Shown in pieces: positions 44,951-55,354 of a stretch of 64,000 nt of DNA. The stretch's first letter is position 1. Each line of letters begins with the position of its first letter. The stretch is from Parelaphostrongylus tenuis (taxonomy: Eukaryota > Nematoda > Chromadorea > Rhabditida > Metastrongylidae). The notes below the pieces were generated by a model. The model worked only from the letters and a program-made list of their open reading frames with translations, was not told where the DNA came from and did not search any database. The position numbers and the translations under genes were made by a program. Location: assembly GCA_019055375.1 (NCBI GenBank), contig JAHQIW010001307.1, positions 62,001 to 126,000 on the forward strand, written 5' to 3'.

Positions 44951-46295
44951 GTTGATTGGAGCTATTATTATTATCGCTTGTCGTTATTTCTGCTGTCTTT
45001 ATTATTGTTGTTGTTACTACTAATGTTATAAAGATACACCGCTAACTTCTTTTCTACATATACCCAAAAAGAAAGTGTTCTTGCATAGTCACATGTAAAA
45101 ATTGTGATAACTCATAGAGTTTCATTGTTCAGTGGTGACAAATAACTTATTTAATACTGAACAAATCTCGACACATCTTGGAATGATGTTGGAATTATCA
45201 TGGAATCACATTTCCGATTTATGGAGCTGAAATGTAGCGATTCTTATTTGTATCGTTTTGCTCTGCGGGACTTTTCCTTCATTGTAGTAGATCAAACCTC
45301 AAACTTGGGTGAGAGGCCGGTACACGTACATTATAATACGACAATAACAAGGTGGCGATGTTGATAAACTTAGAGAGAACTTGGATAAATACTATGCGAT
45401 CAATAGTTGGAAATATTAGCGATGAATACGATCTTATGAGTAATGCAGGCTCTTGAGCTATACATATAAAGTAGAATGAAGAGCAAACATGAGTACTTTA
45501 CATATGAAGTGTAAAGAAGAGCAAGATTTTGTATGTTTTTGAATTTATTTCAATATTTATATTTCAACTCACTTCTGTAAATGTACATTGTCTGTCGAGC
45601 AAAGCGACCTAGAAACGTGCTTCAAATTTAGAGGAATCGGGAGTGGTGAGATGTGAGAAAAACTTGGAGTCTGATGTGGTATAGAACAAGCAGATACCTT
45701 TCCTGAAGTTCACGATGTTTTCAGTGCAACAGCTCTTGCTATTGCTTTCTCCAGTCGTCGTCTTATCTATTCTCGATTCTTTTCTGTTAGACGGCGACAA
45801 ATTAAGAAACGATTCCTTCCGCTAGACAAAGAATTTGCATTGCACTTTTAGTAATCACCCGAAAGTTTAAATCTCGAAAATTCAATCTCAAGAATTTTAT
45901 TGATGCTTTCAATCTCCAGAATGTCATCTAGAATTGATCAGACGTTCAGTACCACATCTTCAAAATGGAAGGCGTCCAGATTGCTTGTAGGGGCCATATG
46001 ATCCTAAATTCCTGGACCTTCACCGTGATGTGAACTGCATTGTCTCACGATGCGTTCATTATACAAAGTGAATGCTAATTTTCCGAAGCTCCTCACCACC
46101 GATGAACCAATTCCAGTGTCACTTGAGTTTGCCCCTGTCTTCTATGCAGAGCACAAAGTGGTCACTGGGATAGCAAGCAAATAGGATGTTGTACACAGCT
46201 GTTTCGAGGACGAAGTGGAGTTGACTTGTTAGGCTTGGTGCAAACTGGACTCGGATCTTGAAAAATTTAAATGCGCGCAGAACTCAAATATCCGA
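44951..46295. other. 3' flank of alkbh-8 and intergenic DNA
   Basis: No canonical AATAAA was noticed close after the stop codon. A family G MITE arm lies at about 45790-45910 (ATTCCTTCCGCTAGACAAAG, TTAGTAATCACCCGAAAG). Nothing else was recognised. Confidence 0.4.
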
Positions 46296-46299
46296 CAAT

Positions 46300-46460
46300 G
46301 ACTGTACTATGCTAGATTGGTACCAGACTTGTCTGGGAGTAAAGCAAACCTGACTTGATATGTTGGTAAGCCACCACAAGTCATTGTGGAAACCAGATAT
46401 GCCATTCGCCTCAAACAAACCAAAAAATTGAAGACGAATACATGGGGCACCTCTTGGGGA
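46300..46460 (+). repeat. SINE family B, 3' half
   Basis: GGTACCAGACTTGTCTGGGA, GTAAGCCACCACAAGTCATT and ATTGAAGACGAATACATGGG match the copy at 51181-51440 but lack the tRNA-like head. Confidence 0.5.
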
Positions 46461-46609
46461 TTGATGAACGGCGGATAGCATTCTTTTTGATACCAACTTC
46501 TCGTTAGACAAATCTTATATGGTTTTATAAGTACAAAACAGCTATTGGAATAGACTTTTAGAGAGATATATGTCGTGATATTTGATTTTCTTCGAAACCT
46601 CATTGGTCT

Positions 46610-48560
46610 GTCCTCATAGTGCTTTTATTCACTTTGCGGATCCCAGTACGTCTAGTATCAATTCGAATTTTCTTCCCCGTCTTGAACACCGTAGATTACT
46701 GTTTGTGCACGTTTCCTCGTAATCTTAAGGGTAGCTTGTCTTCGACGTTCCATAGCGCGTTTGTTCTGGACTGCCGGAAAGCGCTGAAGAGCAAGGATGG
46801 CTTAGCGCGCCCGCTCCACGGCGAGCATGACAACCACGGCTATGGCGCCCCATATTTGATTTTAAAAATCAAAATGGTTATGCAATTGATGGTTTGACTG
46901 TGTGTTCATTTGCGGCTTTTCTACTAGTGCGATTGGCTGTTGCCTTAGAGAATGAAACGGATTTATGATCGAAATATGAATAAATACAAAAAAAGTACAT
47001 CAAAAAGTTCGATAAGTTCCTCCCTTTGAGAAATGAGGAGTTTCAGAGGAAGCATCGACGTTATTCCCACTACATATTGCTTTATTGGAGTTTATTCTTC
47101 TGCATTATAACATTTCGCTGAAACTCCATCTCTAGTGACCGAAAAAGTAGATAACTTCATTAGAAAACAACCACATTGACACTCGACTACGCTGTGTCTG
47201 CAACACAAGAAATCAACGTGTTATTATCAAAGGAGTGGAATATTCTTCCATCAACTATCAGTCATTTCTCGTTTACAGCGAATGTATTATTAAATCCTAC
47301 AAATCCACCTGCAAATCAAGGCTTTCTGAAGTCTCGCATGCTTAGCGGAAAATTGTGTGATTATGACACAAAATGATTTGCTTATTTTTAGAGACAGAGG
47401 GTTATGGATTAGATTTATAGTCGTACACTGAATGATCGGTGGCATGATGGATGAGCCAACGGTGTCCCAAAAAGCAAACTGAAATAATTCAGTTTTTTCA
47501 GTGCAACATTATAAGGTTTCTAGGATTCGCGATGACCGACCAACACCTATTTACCGTTTATGACGAATCATAGCAGTATTAAAGTAATCAGAAATAGAAC
47601 TTGGCATGAGTAGGCTATGTAGTCTGCCATTATTCCAAACATATGTGCCAATCACTTTCTAATCATTTTTCGCTTTGACTTCATGTGCTGGTGTGTAAGA
47701 ACATGAGACAGAAAAGTTTTATTATCATTTAATTCATTCGTCAACCACATCAGTCTCAGCAATGAGGCTCCAGTTGTATGAGTTGTAATTGCATAAACGT
47801 ATGTTGTGATTACACTGACCGACTGGACAAATATACTTCTTTCCACCTAAAAATTACTGCATATCAAGTAATTTTTCGATAATTCCAGAGTACAGATTTG
47901 AAGCTAATGGATGTAACAACTTTGAAAATTCAGGCTGCACACATTTCAATAAAAAAAAGTAGGTGCCATTCCGATGAAACAAAAAGAGAGGGACAGAAAG
48001 GGTTGAATAGACCAACACCATAAACGATCTTTTGCAGTTCTAAATTCAAAAAATCAAGGTTTTGACTCAGATCGCTGGCAGATGATATCAATCCAGCCGT
48101 GGAACGCTTTTTCGTCTTGGGGACACGCATTAATTGCAGCAGCACCAGGATCCGAAGGATGCGGAGGACAATTGGAAGCCTTGACTACTGAGTTCTTCGT
48201 TTGATGAATGCGCCAAATGTGCTGAGTTCACTAGTTGCATTAGTAATTGGTGGAAGGCGGAGGACATGGTTTCGAGCGGGTTCCCAATTTATATGTATTC
48301 GGGCATTCACTCTATTTCTTAGCGCTAAATGCAAATGGCAGAGTTTTTTCGAAATTGTAAAGACAAACCAGGCTAACTTTGTTTTGCAGGGACGAATCTA
48401 AGCAAGCAGAGAATAGACAGTAGTAGAAACATTGCAGATGCTGTTTCAGATTTGCGAGTAGTGCTAGAAAATGACTTTGCGACTGAAAAGCTTCCCTTAT
48501 ATACCATCTTAGAATGATAAGCCGAGCCTGATAAGATAAGTCAACAAGATAGCAACTCAC
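46610..48560. repeat. Direct duplication of about 2 kb, copy 1
   Basis: It starts with a minus-strand family A SINE (46620-46850). It then shares long stretches with 49095-51140: ATTGGCTGTTGCCTTAGAGA, TTCCCACTACATATTGCTTT, TTGACACTCGACTACG, AAACGATCTTTTGCAGT, ACGAATCTAAGCAAGCAGAG. Similarity by eye ranges from about 70 to over 85%. The unit carries a coding relic on the minus strand. Confidence 0.75.
47650..48190 (-). pseudogene. Unidentified coding relic, copy 1
   Basis: Minus-strand pieces CPQDEK, DLSQNLDFLNLELQKIVYG, LFHRN and EFSKLLHPLASNLY correspond to CPKDER, DLSQKFDLLDLGLQKIVYA, LFHRN and EFSESLHPFAPNPY in the second copy. The pieces fall in different frames here, so this copy is broken or spliced in a way I cannot resolve. 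Family not recognised. Confidence 0.4.
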
Positions 48561-49094
48561 AATCAACGTGGATACACAAAGCTGTCTGAAGAGGTCATTC
48601 ATTTTACACGTTCGCACTTCTTTCAGATCGAAGTGCTTCGAGTATACCACTCCATGATTTCTGGGCCCTTGCACGTTGATTTTTCTACAAATGTGAGATC
48701 AAACTCCAATCATCAAATGGTGACACAGAAATGAATGTCGCCAAAGTGTTTGTTTCGTAAGAATGAAGACAGGAAGATAGGAAAGTGTTCTTGACGTAAT
48801 AGAATTAGTAATTACAAATCTCTAATTGTCTGCTGTTGAACTGATCCTAACATACAAACACAACTCTTCAATACACTTGGTCTGTGTGCCCTCTCAGATT
48901 GATCTCATTTCACTTTGAAGTTATATTGAGAGAGGTCAGCCTCTAGCGTCGGAACAAACCTCAATTCAACTTCATCGAATAGCTGGTTACTAGAATATAT
49001 CGACGTTCACCTGTGTTTGGGGTGCCGTCAACCGAGTGATAGTGCTGCTCTTCGCGGCCCTCGTGAGGCTGAACGCTCCCTCCACCCCGTATAG

Positions 49095-51140
49095 AGAATC
49101 TTGGAGTATTTTTTCACTGCGTGGATACCAGTACTCCCAGCATTCAATCTCTTATTCGACTTTTTCTTGAACCTAGTAGAACACTGGTTGAGCACCTCTA
49201 CTTCCAGTCTCGCAGATAACCTGACTGTGGCGTTCCGTGAGGTGTTCGTTGTTGACTGCCGGAGAGCGTTGAAAAACGGCGTTTATCCCGCTCGCGCGCG
49301 ACGAGCATCACAACCAGTCGGCCATGGCTCCCCACATTTTATTTCAGAAGTACAAAATGACCACGCAATTGATTAATTCACTATCTATTCGTCTGCGGCT
49401 TTCCACTTATATGATTGGCTGTTGCCTAAGAGAATGAAACACACTTATGATTCAATTATAAATAGATACAAACAAATGTGCATGAAAAAGTTTGGTAACT
49501 TTCCCCTTTTGAGAAATGCGGAGTTCTACAGGAAACATCGATGTTGTTCCCACTACATATTGCCTTATTGGAGTTTATTCTATTATATTTTAGCATTTTG
49601 GTAAGAATCCATCAAGTGACCAAACGGTATGACACTTCATTAGAATACTACCACATTGTCACTCGACTACGGTGTGCGTGCCGCACGAGAATCAACGTGA
49701 TACTGTCAAGATGTTACAATTTGTTTTATCATAGATCATTTCTCGTTGATCAGGATATGGCATTGTCGAAGGGGGCAACTTTTCCATTCACAAATCGAAG
49801 CGATTCCAAGTCTTCTAAGCTTATCGAGAAGTGGTGTGAGTATGAGGCTAAATGATTCGCTTACTTTTTTCGAGATAGAAGGTCGTAGAGGAGATTTTCA
49901 TCGGTATACTAAAGTGGTCGGTGGTATCATGGGTGAATTTGAATCACTTGAATTGTCGATGACGAACAACACCTTTTCGCAGTTCGTAACGAATTGTACC
50001 ACTATTGAATTGGTCAGTGATGAATGATGCATAATTGGTCTATGAAGTCTATCATTATTGTAAATATGGATATCTGCTAATCACTTTCAAATCATTTTTA
50101 GTTTTGACTTTATAATCTGGTGGAAATATGTCACAGAAAAGCCTTAATGTTGTTTTATTTATTCATCAAGGATTATATTCACAATGTGAAGAGCGATGTC
50201 TCAACAATGCAGCTCCAGTTGTTTGAGTTGTATTTGTAGTAATGTACCTTTCATCACACTGGTCAACTCGATAGACACACTTCTTTTCATCTGGAAAATT
50301 ACAGTATAGTGAGTTATTTTACGATATTTCTTGGACATTTTGTATGGGTTTGGGGCGAATGGATGTAGCGACTCTGAAAATTCAAGTTGCATCCAATTCA
50401 GTGTAGAAATGAGTGCAACATTTCGATGAAACAAGCAACGGTCAGAAAGTGTTCGGCAAACTGATGGCATACACGATCTTTTGCAGTCCCAAATCCAGTA
50501 AGTCAAATTTTTGACTCAAATCAGCAGCACTAATAATTACCGAGCCTCCAGACTTTCGTTCGTCTTTAGGACATATATCTGTAGCACCAAGTGTAGAAAG
50601 ATGCCGAAGATAATCGAAGGGTTCAGCTATCGTACTACGTGTTCTGCTTTTGATGGTAGAACTAGGCGTGCTGGGTTCAATAGCTCCACTAGTAACATTT
50701 GTTTCGAGTGTTCTCTTAAGACCACAGCTCAAATTTGAATATGCTTTGCAATCATTTTTGAGCCACGTATGTCAGTGGTCTGTCAATGAGGGCTGACTTA
50801 TGGAGCCCGATACACGTGTTTTGATCTTGCGATCTCGTCAGTAGGGCAGTTACCCTTTCTCGTCTTTTGCTAATCTCTGTGGGTGCTCCAGTCCCCACAC
50901 TTAGAGTTAGCGACGACGAACGCATTTTTCGAAAATAGAAAAACAGTTCAAACTAAGTTTGTTCTGCAGGAACGAATCTAAGCAAGCAGAGGACGAACAG
51001 CCGTAGAAACATCGCTAGATGCTATATCGGATCTGCTATTTTTGCTAGAAAATGACTTGGCGACTGAGAAACATCTCTTATATGCCATTCTAGACTGATA
51101 TGCCCTACATCGAGCCTGATAAGATAAATTATCATGACCA
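49095..51140. repeat. Direct duplication of about 2 kb, copy 2
   Basis: Paralogous to 46610-48560 and also led by a minus-strand family A SINE (49110-49340). The SINE predates the duplication because both copies carry it at the same place. Shared sequence runs to ACTTGGCGACTGAGAAACAT, then GAGCCTGATAAGATAA. Confidence 0.75.
50200..50735 (-). pseudogene. Unidentified coding relic or gene fragment, copy 2
   Basis: Two overlapping minus-strand frames hold the pieces listed for copy 1. One runs from 50732 to 50442 and includes LGATDICPKDER and DLSQKFDLLDLGLQKIVYA. The other runs from 50506 to 50201 and includes EFSESLHPFAPNPY and KRSVSIELTSVMKG. Conservation of amino-acid pieces between copies suggests past coding, with a CPxDE element. 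No known family was recognised, and a spliced but functional exon set cannot be excluded. Confidence 0.4.
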
Positions 51141-51180
51141 ATTTTCACCAAAGACTGATTGGTGATATGCAAATTTAGGA

Positions 51181-51440
51181 ACGTATGTGGAACAGTGGAG
51201 GTGCTTTGCGTCGCAGGTGCGTGCTTCAATCTCGAGCTTATCGCGCACCAAGCCATCCATCCTTCCTGGGTCGATAAATTTGTGCCAGACTTGTCTTGGA
51301 GTATAAGCAGCACTGACTCTATACAACGGAAAGCCACTGCAAGTCATTGTAATAGCGAGATATGCATTCAATCTCCTCAGATGAAGTCAAAAATTGAAGA
51401 CGATTGCATGGCGCATCCCTCAGAGATTGATAAACGCCGG
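51181..51440 (+). repeat. SINE family B copy
   Basis: GGTGCTTTGCGTCGCAGGTG, TGCTTCAATCTCGAGCTTAT, GGGTCGATAAATTTGTGCCA and GACTTGTCTTGGAGTATAAG are in family order. The end differs from the CTTTATCC tail seen in other copies. Confidence 0.6.
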
Positions 51441-51579
51441 TACTTGATCTTTTATCTTTTATGCAAAGTTCTCGATATTAGGCGAGAGTTGAAGCACGTT
51501 TCAACTACAACGGGTTCACCACTTCCTTCTGATCGAAGGTTTCGCAAGCCAATCAAAATCTTACATGTATAATTACAAC

Positions 51580-51790
51580 ATCATAACACAGCTAATAAGC
51601 AATAAAATAAAAGAAAAAAATATTCACAGATTTCTTTTTCTTAGCTGTCAGCTTAACTGGATTTGCAATAGATATGTGCTTACAGACCAGACCTGTTAAG
51701 TGTCCTTTAATGACAACTGAAATAGTTTGTATTGGAGAAATAGCGCTAGTTAAGCGGTGGCATCAGTGGTGTGGTAATACTGAGTTGGCA
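51580..51790. repeat. SINE family C, diverged head-to-head element
   Basis: GTGCTTACAGACCAGACCTG, then TTAAGTGTCCTTTAATGACA corresponds to the spacer of the pair at 21845-22160 (GTGCTTACCAGGTTAAACCC). GGCATCAGTGGTGTGGTAAT is the forward head and ACATCATAACACAGCTAATA a reversed tail. Confidence 0.4.
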
Positions 51791-51799
51791 TGAAATTTT

Positions 51800-52335
51800 C
51801 CGAACTTCTTCGTTTTTGTTGATTAGTTTTCATGCGTTTAAGTTTTGTTTTCGCTATCGTTTAGAGCATCTTCTTGTGGTTAGTTTAATACATAACATTT
51901 AGACATTTGTTTCAAGATGAAATTATCCTGAGAATAACAACGATTCTTGATGCTACACGAGTAACGTTTGGTTTAAAATGTTGCTGAAACTGCCTGATTG
52001 ACGAGGCCTGAGGTGACGGAACAGTTGGGACAACTGCAACTTAGATAGTTTCAATGAACTGAAGGCTGGAAAATAGAGATTTGACGCACAAGCAAGGAAC
52101 CAACAGCCCACAAGAAATTAACCAGCAGCAAGCTATTTTGGATACAACTGAGACGTCTTCGTCGTTGACGACTCGCATGCTGATAGACAATCTTAGTGTA
52201 TAAGTGCTATACATCAGAATGACAGCAAGAAGCTGCTCTAAATAATAGTGGAAACGAAAACTCGAATGCATGAAGAATTATTAACGAAAACGAAAAAGTC
52301 CAGAAAATTTGTTGCCAATCCATTGTATTCAAACT
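51800..52335. other. Intergenic, nothing recognised
   Basis: No gene or repeat was supported. Confidence 0.4.
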
Positions 52336-52339
52336 AGAT

Positions 52340-52860
52340 AGATAGTTCGATGAATGAGTATAAAAGTGATGGGAAAGTATGTTTTAACTACCAATTGTTG
52401 GTTTTCTTTTGGTTCTTTTCAACTGGGCTTTGTAAGCTGGACGGTTTATCTTACAATTCAGAGTTTCACCGCCTACGTTGTGTAAGCATGCCGTAGAGTA
52501 TTATTTGGACCGAATTGGAGGACAGGACTGATTTGATACATAAAATCGTAGGAAAACAGCTTTAGAACTTAGATCAAAGAAACAAGGATAATGCAAGAAA
52601 GCAGAAGCTCGTAATGACGACCTTTTTCTTCGATACCTAGGTTGATTTGTATCACAAGAATGGAAATAGAAACGTCCAGTTTTCGAAGACATGGATTTGA
52701 TGTTTTCTTTTTCTCTTTGTTGCACAAAATTCTATATATTCTTCGTTGGATAAAGTTTTTCGTTGGAGAAAGTCACACTTCTCCTGATTCCAAATCATTT
52801 TTTACGAGAAATATAGAGCAATTGATTGCGAACAAAGGGATTTCGATCAAAAAGTGCTAA
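52340..52860. repeat. Duplicated block D, copy 2
   Basis: Collinear with 30020-30720; see that entry for shared anchors. Both blocks are followed by a family B SINE and, further on, by block E. Confidence 0.5.
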
Positions 52861-52959
52861 AGAAAGAAGTGAATTAGGTGAATGAATGAGAGGTGCAAAA
52901 CACGGAAAGTCACTAAGTCGTACTCTCAAACGTTCAACATTGCATCCCCCAAAAGCAGC

Positions 52960-53105
52960 CCGATGATGTCCTCCAAGACAAGTCTGATACCAAGATGCCA
53001 ACCCCGAAGGGTGGAGGGCCTGATGACTTTAAGATGCACGATCAAAGCAACGACCACGAGTGTGTTTCAGGGCACTTCAAAAATTTCACCACACGTGTTC
53101 AGTCA
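52960..53105 (-). repeat. SINE family B copy
   Basis: CCAAGACAAGTCTGATACCA, CCAACCCCGAAGGGTGGAGG, GCACGATCAAAGCAACGACC and GTGTGTTTCAGGGCACTTC form the reversed family B order. Confidence 0.55.
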
Positions 53106-53179
53106 TACTATGATCTTTTTCATTGTGCAGAAGACAGCTAATAAAGTGAATTAATAAAAAAGTAGGTAGTTTATAAAAG

Positions 53180-53640
53180 GTAGAGCGCTATACCTTCACT
53201 TTTGCCTGTTTATTTAGACCTCGCTCAAATTCAGTATTATTCTGATAATCTGATAACATGTTTGGAGGCTTTGAGGTCTGAGACGGCGTTTATACTGTAC
53301 TAGACAGTTTTCCGTCTTTCCAGGTTCATCAATAGTACGGTGCCTTTCGGAATAGTCGATCCCCGGAGCCCCTGCCTCCCCCGACACTGCAGTGACCACA
53401 GTCAAGCGCTTTTGGCTCGTAGAATGAATCATACCTTTACTCTCGACTGTGTGCACAGACCACGCTCTACATAGACCTTGTTAGGGAATTTTATCACTCG
53501 ACAAGCGGTGATCTAAATTTTCGGCATCGATTTCTTCATAAGTAGAGGTTTATCCCCCAAGGGACTGGCTGAACTAAGAGACATCGTACTAATGATGAGC
53601 GTAGAAAAACGAAACAGTTGTCAAGTACTGTAAAAGTGAC
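53180..53640. repeat. Repeat F related block
   Basis: GGCTTTGAGGTCTGAGACGG, GGTTCATCAATAGTACGGTG and ATAAGTAGAGGTTTATCCCC correspond to pieces at 30290-30400 and to 40470-40600 (CATATCTAGAGGTATACTCC). The family is diverged. Confidence 0.4.
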
Positions 53641-53649
53641 ATTCAAGAC

Positions 53650-54055
53650 GGCACAGCTTCATTTTATTCGTGCTCGTAGTCCATCTGTGCTCCTCAAATG
53701 AATGCCATTAGCGGGTGACTGCACATAGCAGCTTATACGATGCCTGCGAAAAAGGGTTTTCACTGAATCAGGTCCCATGGGTCAATGGGTGTCAGGTCAA
53801 GGTCTCGATAGACACGTGAGCTCCCCTTCCTAGAAGTCCTTTCTGTAACTGCATCAACGCCCTAAGCTCCATTTATCTTGCGCGTCGCTTCAATAGCCCT
53901 TTACCCTATGCGTCATTCGACATGAATAGCAAGGAATTTGTTCCCACGACAGCTCCATCCCAAAGCAGTATAGGCAAATTGTAAACCAAAACTTCGCAAG
54001 AAGATGCATAATTGAACGATACCAAAATCATGCAATTTCGATCACTTCTAGTTCA
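53650..54055. other. Intergenic, nothing recognised
   Basis: No supported feature was seen. Confidence 0.35.
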
Positions 54056-54059
54056 TAAA

Positions 54060-55100
54060 TTTGGTGTTCAGCGCACTAGTGCCAAAACTATTGAAACGAC
54101 CTAGTATAATCACAAAGGAGGCTGCGATACGACTTAAAGTTGGGACATTGAGAGTCCTCGGATCCGCAGAAACACTCCCCGGCGGCTCACTAAGTTCTGC
54201 ACTGTGCTATCAAAGGCAGCGCTTTGCTTTTCTCTCGACCGTCGTTTGACTTATCTAGTGGCTGTATACAACCACCCATTCAGTAAATTCATTTGCGCAA
54301 CACAAATCGTCATAGACCCCACCTAACCTAAGTCATTTTCTATCTCAGGAACGGTGATCGCGGATTCAAACCACCTCAGGCTCCAGGACTTGATTCGATT
54401 TGGTAAACGAACCCCGTTAAGATATCTACATGATTTCTCTTTCCGCAGTGTGACTATTGCAGATATTCTTGCTATAGAACGACATGTCTAAATAGGCTTC
54501 GTCATACGCAGCTTGGCGAGTATCCCTTACCAGAACTGTTATTAGAGTTCTAAGCTAGCTAGCTATGATAAACCTTTTCCGTCAGCACCGTGAGTGTGGG
54601 TAGGCCTATACACAACGAAGCAAGATATTTAGCTGTTTGAGTTTCTAACAATTCTATGATTACAAGTCTTGAGTTCGACTTCAGCTGAGCTTACGATTTG
54701 AAAACTCTTCAACGGAGTAGGTGGCTTTCTCCGGAGCATGAGCCCAACAGTACCTCATTATTCAATATCTAGCAGCATATCACTTTCACTTCGCTAAAGA
54801 GTAGATATCACAGGAAATAAAAGAATGTCGGAAGAAAAACCATAGACGGTGTGACTTCTAAAATTTTATTACACAATTTAACTTATATTATGGAAACAAA
54901 AACAATATATGTACAATATGTTGGAGGCATGCAATTAGCATCAAAATATTTATTTGAGCATGAACTTTATTAATCATTACAACTTACAATTTCCAATATA
55001 TGTTCCAAAATTTGGAAGAATAACTCCCAAGCTTAAAGCGAAAAACAGAAGAGAAGATTATTTATATAATGTAGTTGATCACCCGAATTCACTTTACCCA
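54060..55100. repeat. Duplicated block E, copy 2
   Basis: Collinear with 33310-34080. The last third overlaps the likely 3'-UTR of PIG-T, so copy 1 may have originated from the PIG-T 3' end or both may share an inserted repeat. Confidence 0.5.
54865..54870 (-). terminator. Candidate polyadenylation signal of PIG-T
   Basis: AATAAA on the minus strand lies about 485 nt after the PIG-T stop codon. It is a plausible poly(A) signal. Closer variant signals were not excluded. Confidence 0.35.
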
Positions 55101-55354
55101 CATGAATAATTTTCGATTTAGCACATTCGCGAACGTCGTCTAGAGCGTGCGATTTGATCATTATCTATGTGCATAGGTTCTTAGCTTGAAATTTACACTC
55201 CTGGATATGATGAGGCTAATTGGGTTTCTCAGAATGTTCTAGTGTTCATTTATGAGTCCAACGGTTGCGTATACTTCACAAGTGTAAACATAGGTTTCTC
55301 ACGTAGAAGTTACCCCTCTCAGTTCAAACGTTATTCATTTTTTCGAAGAACTGT

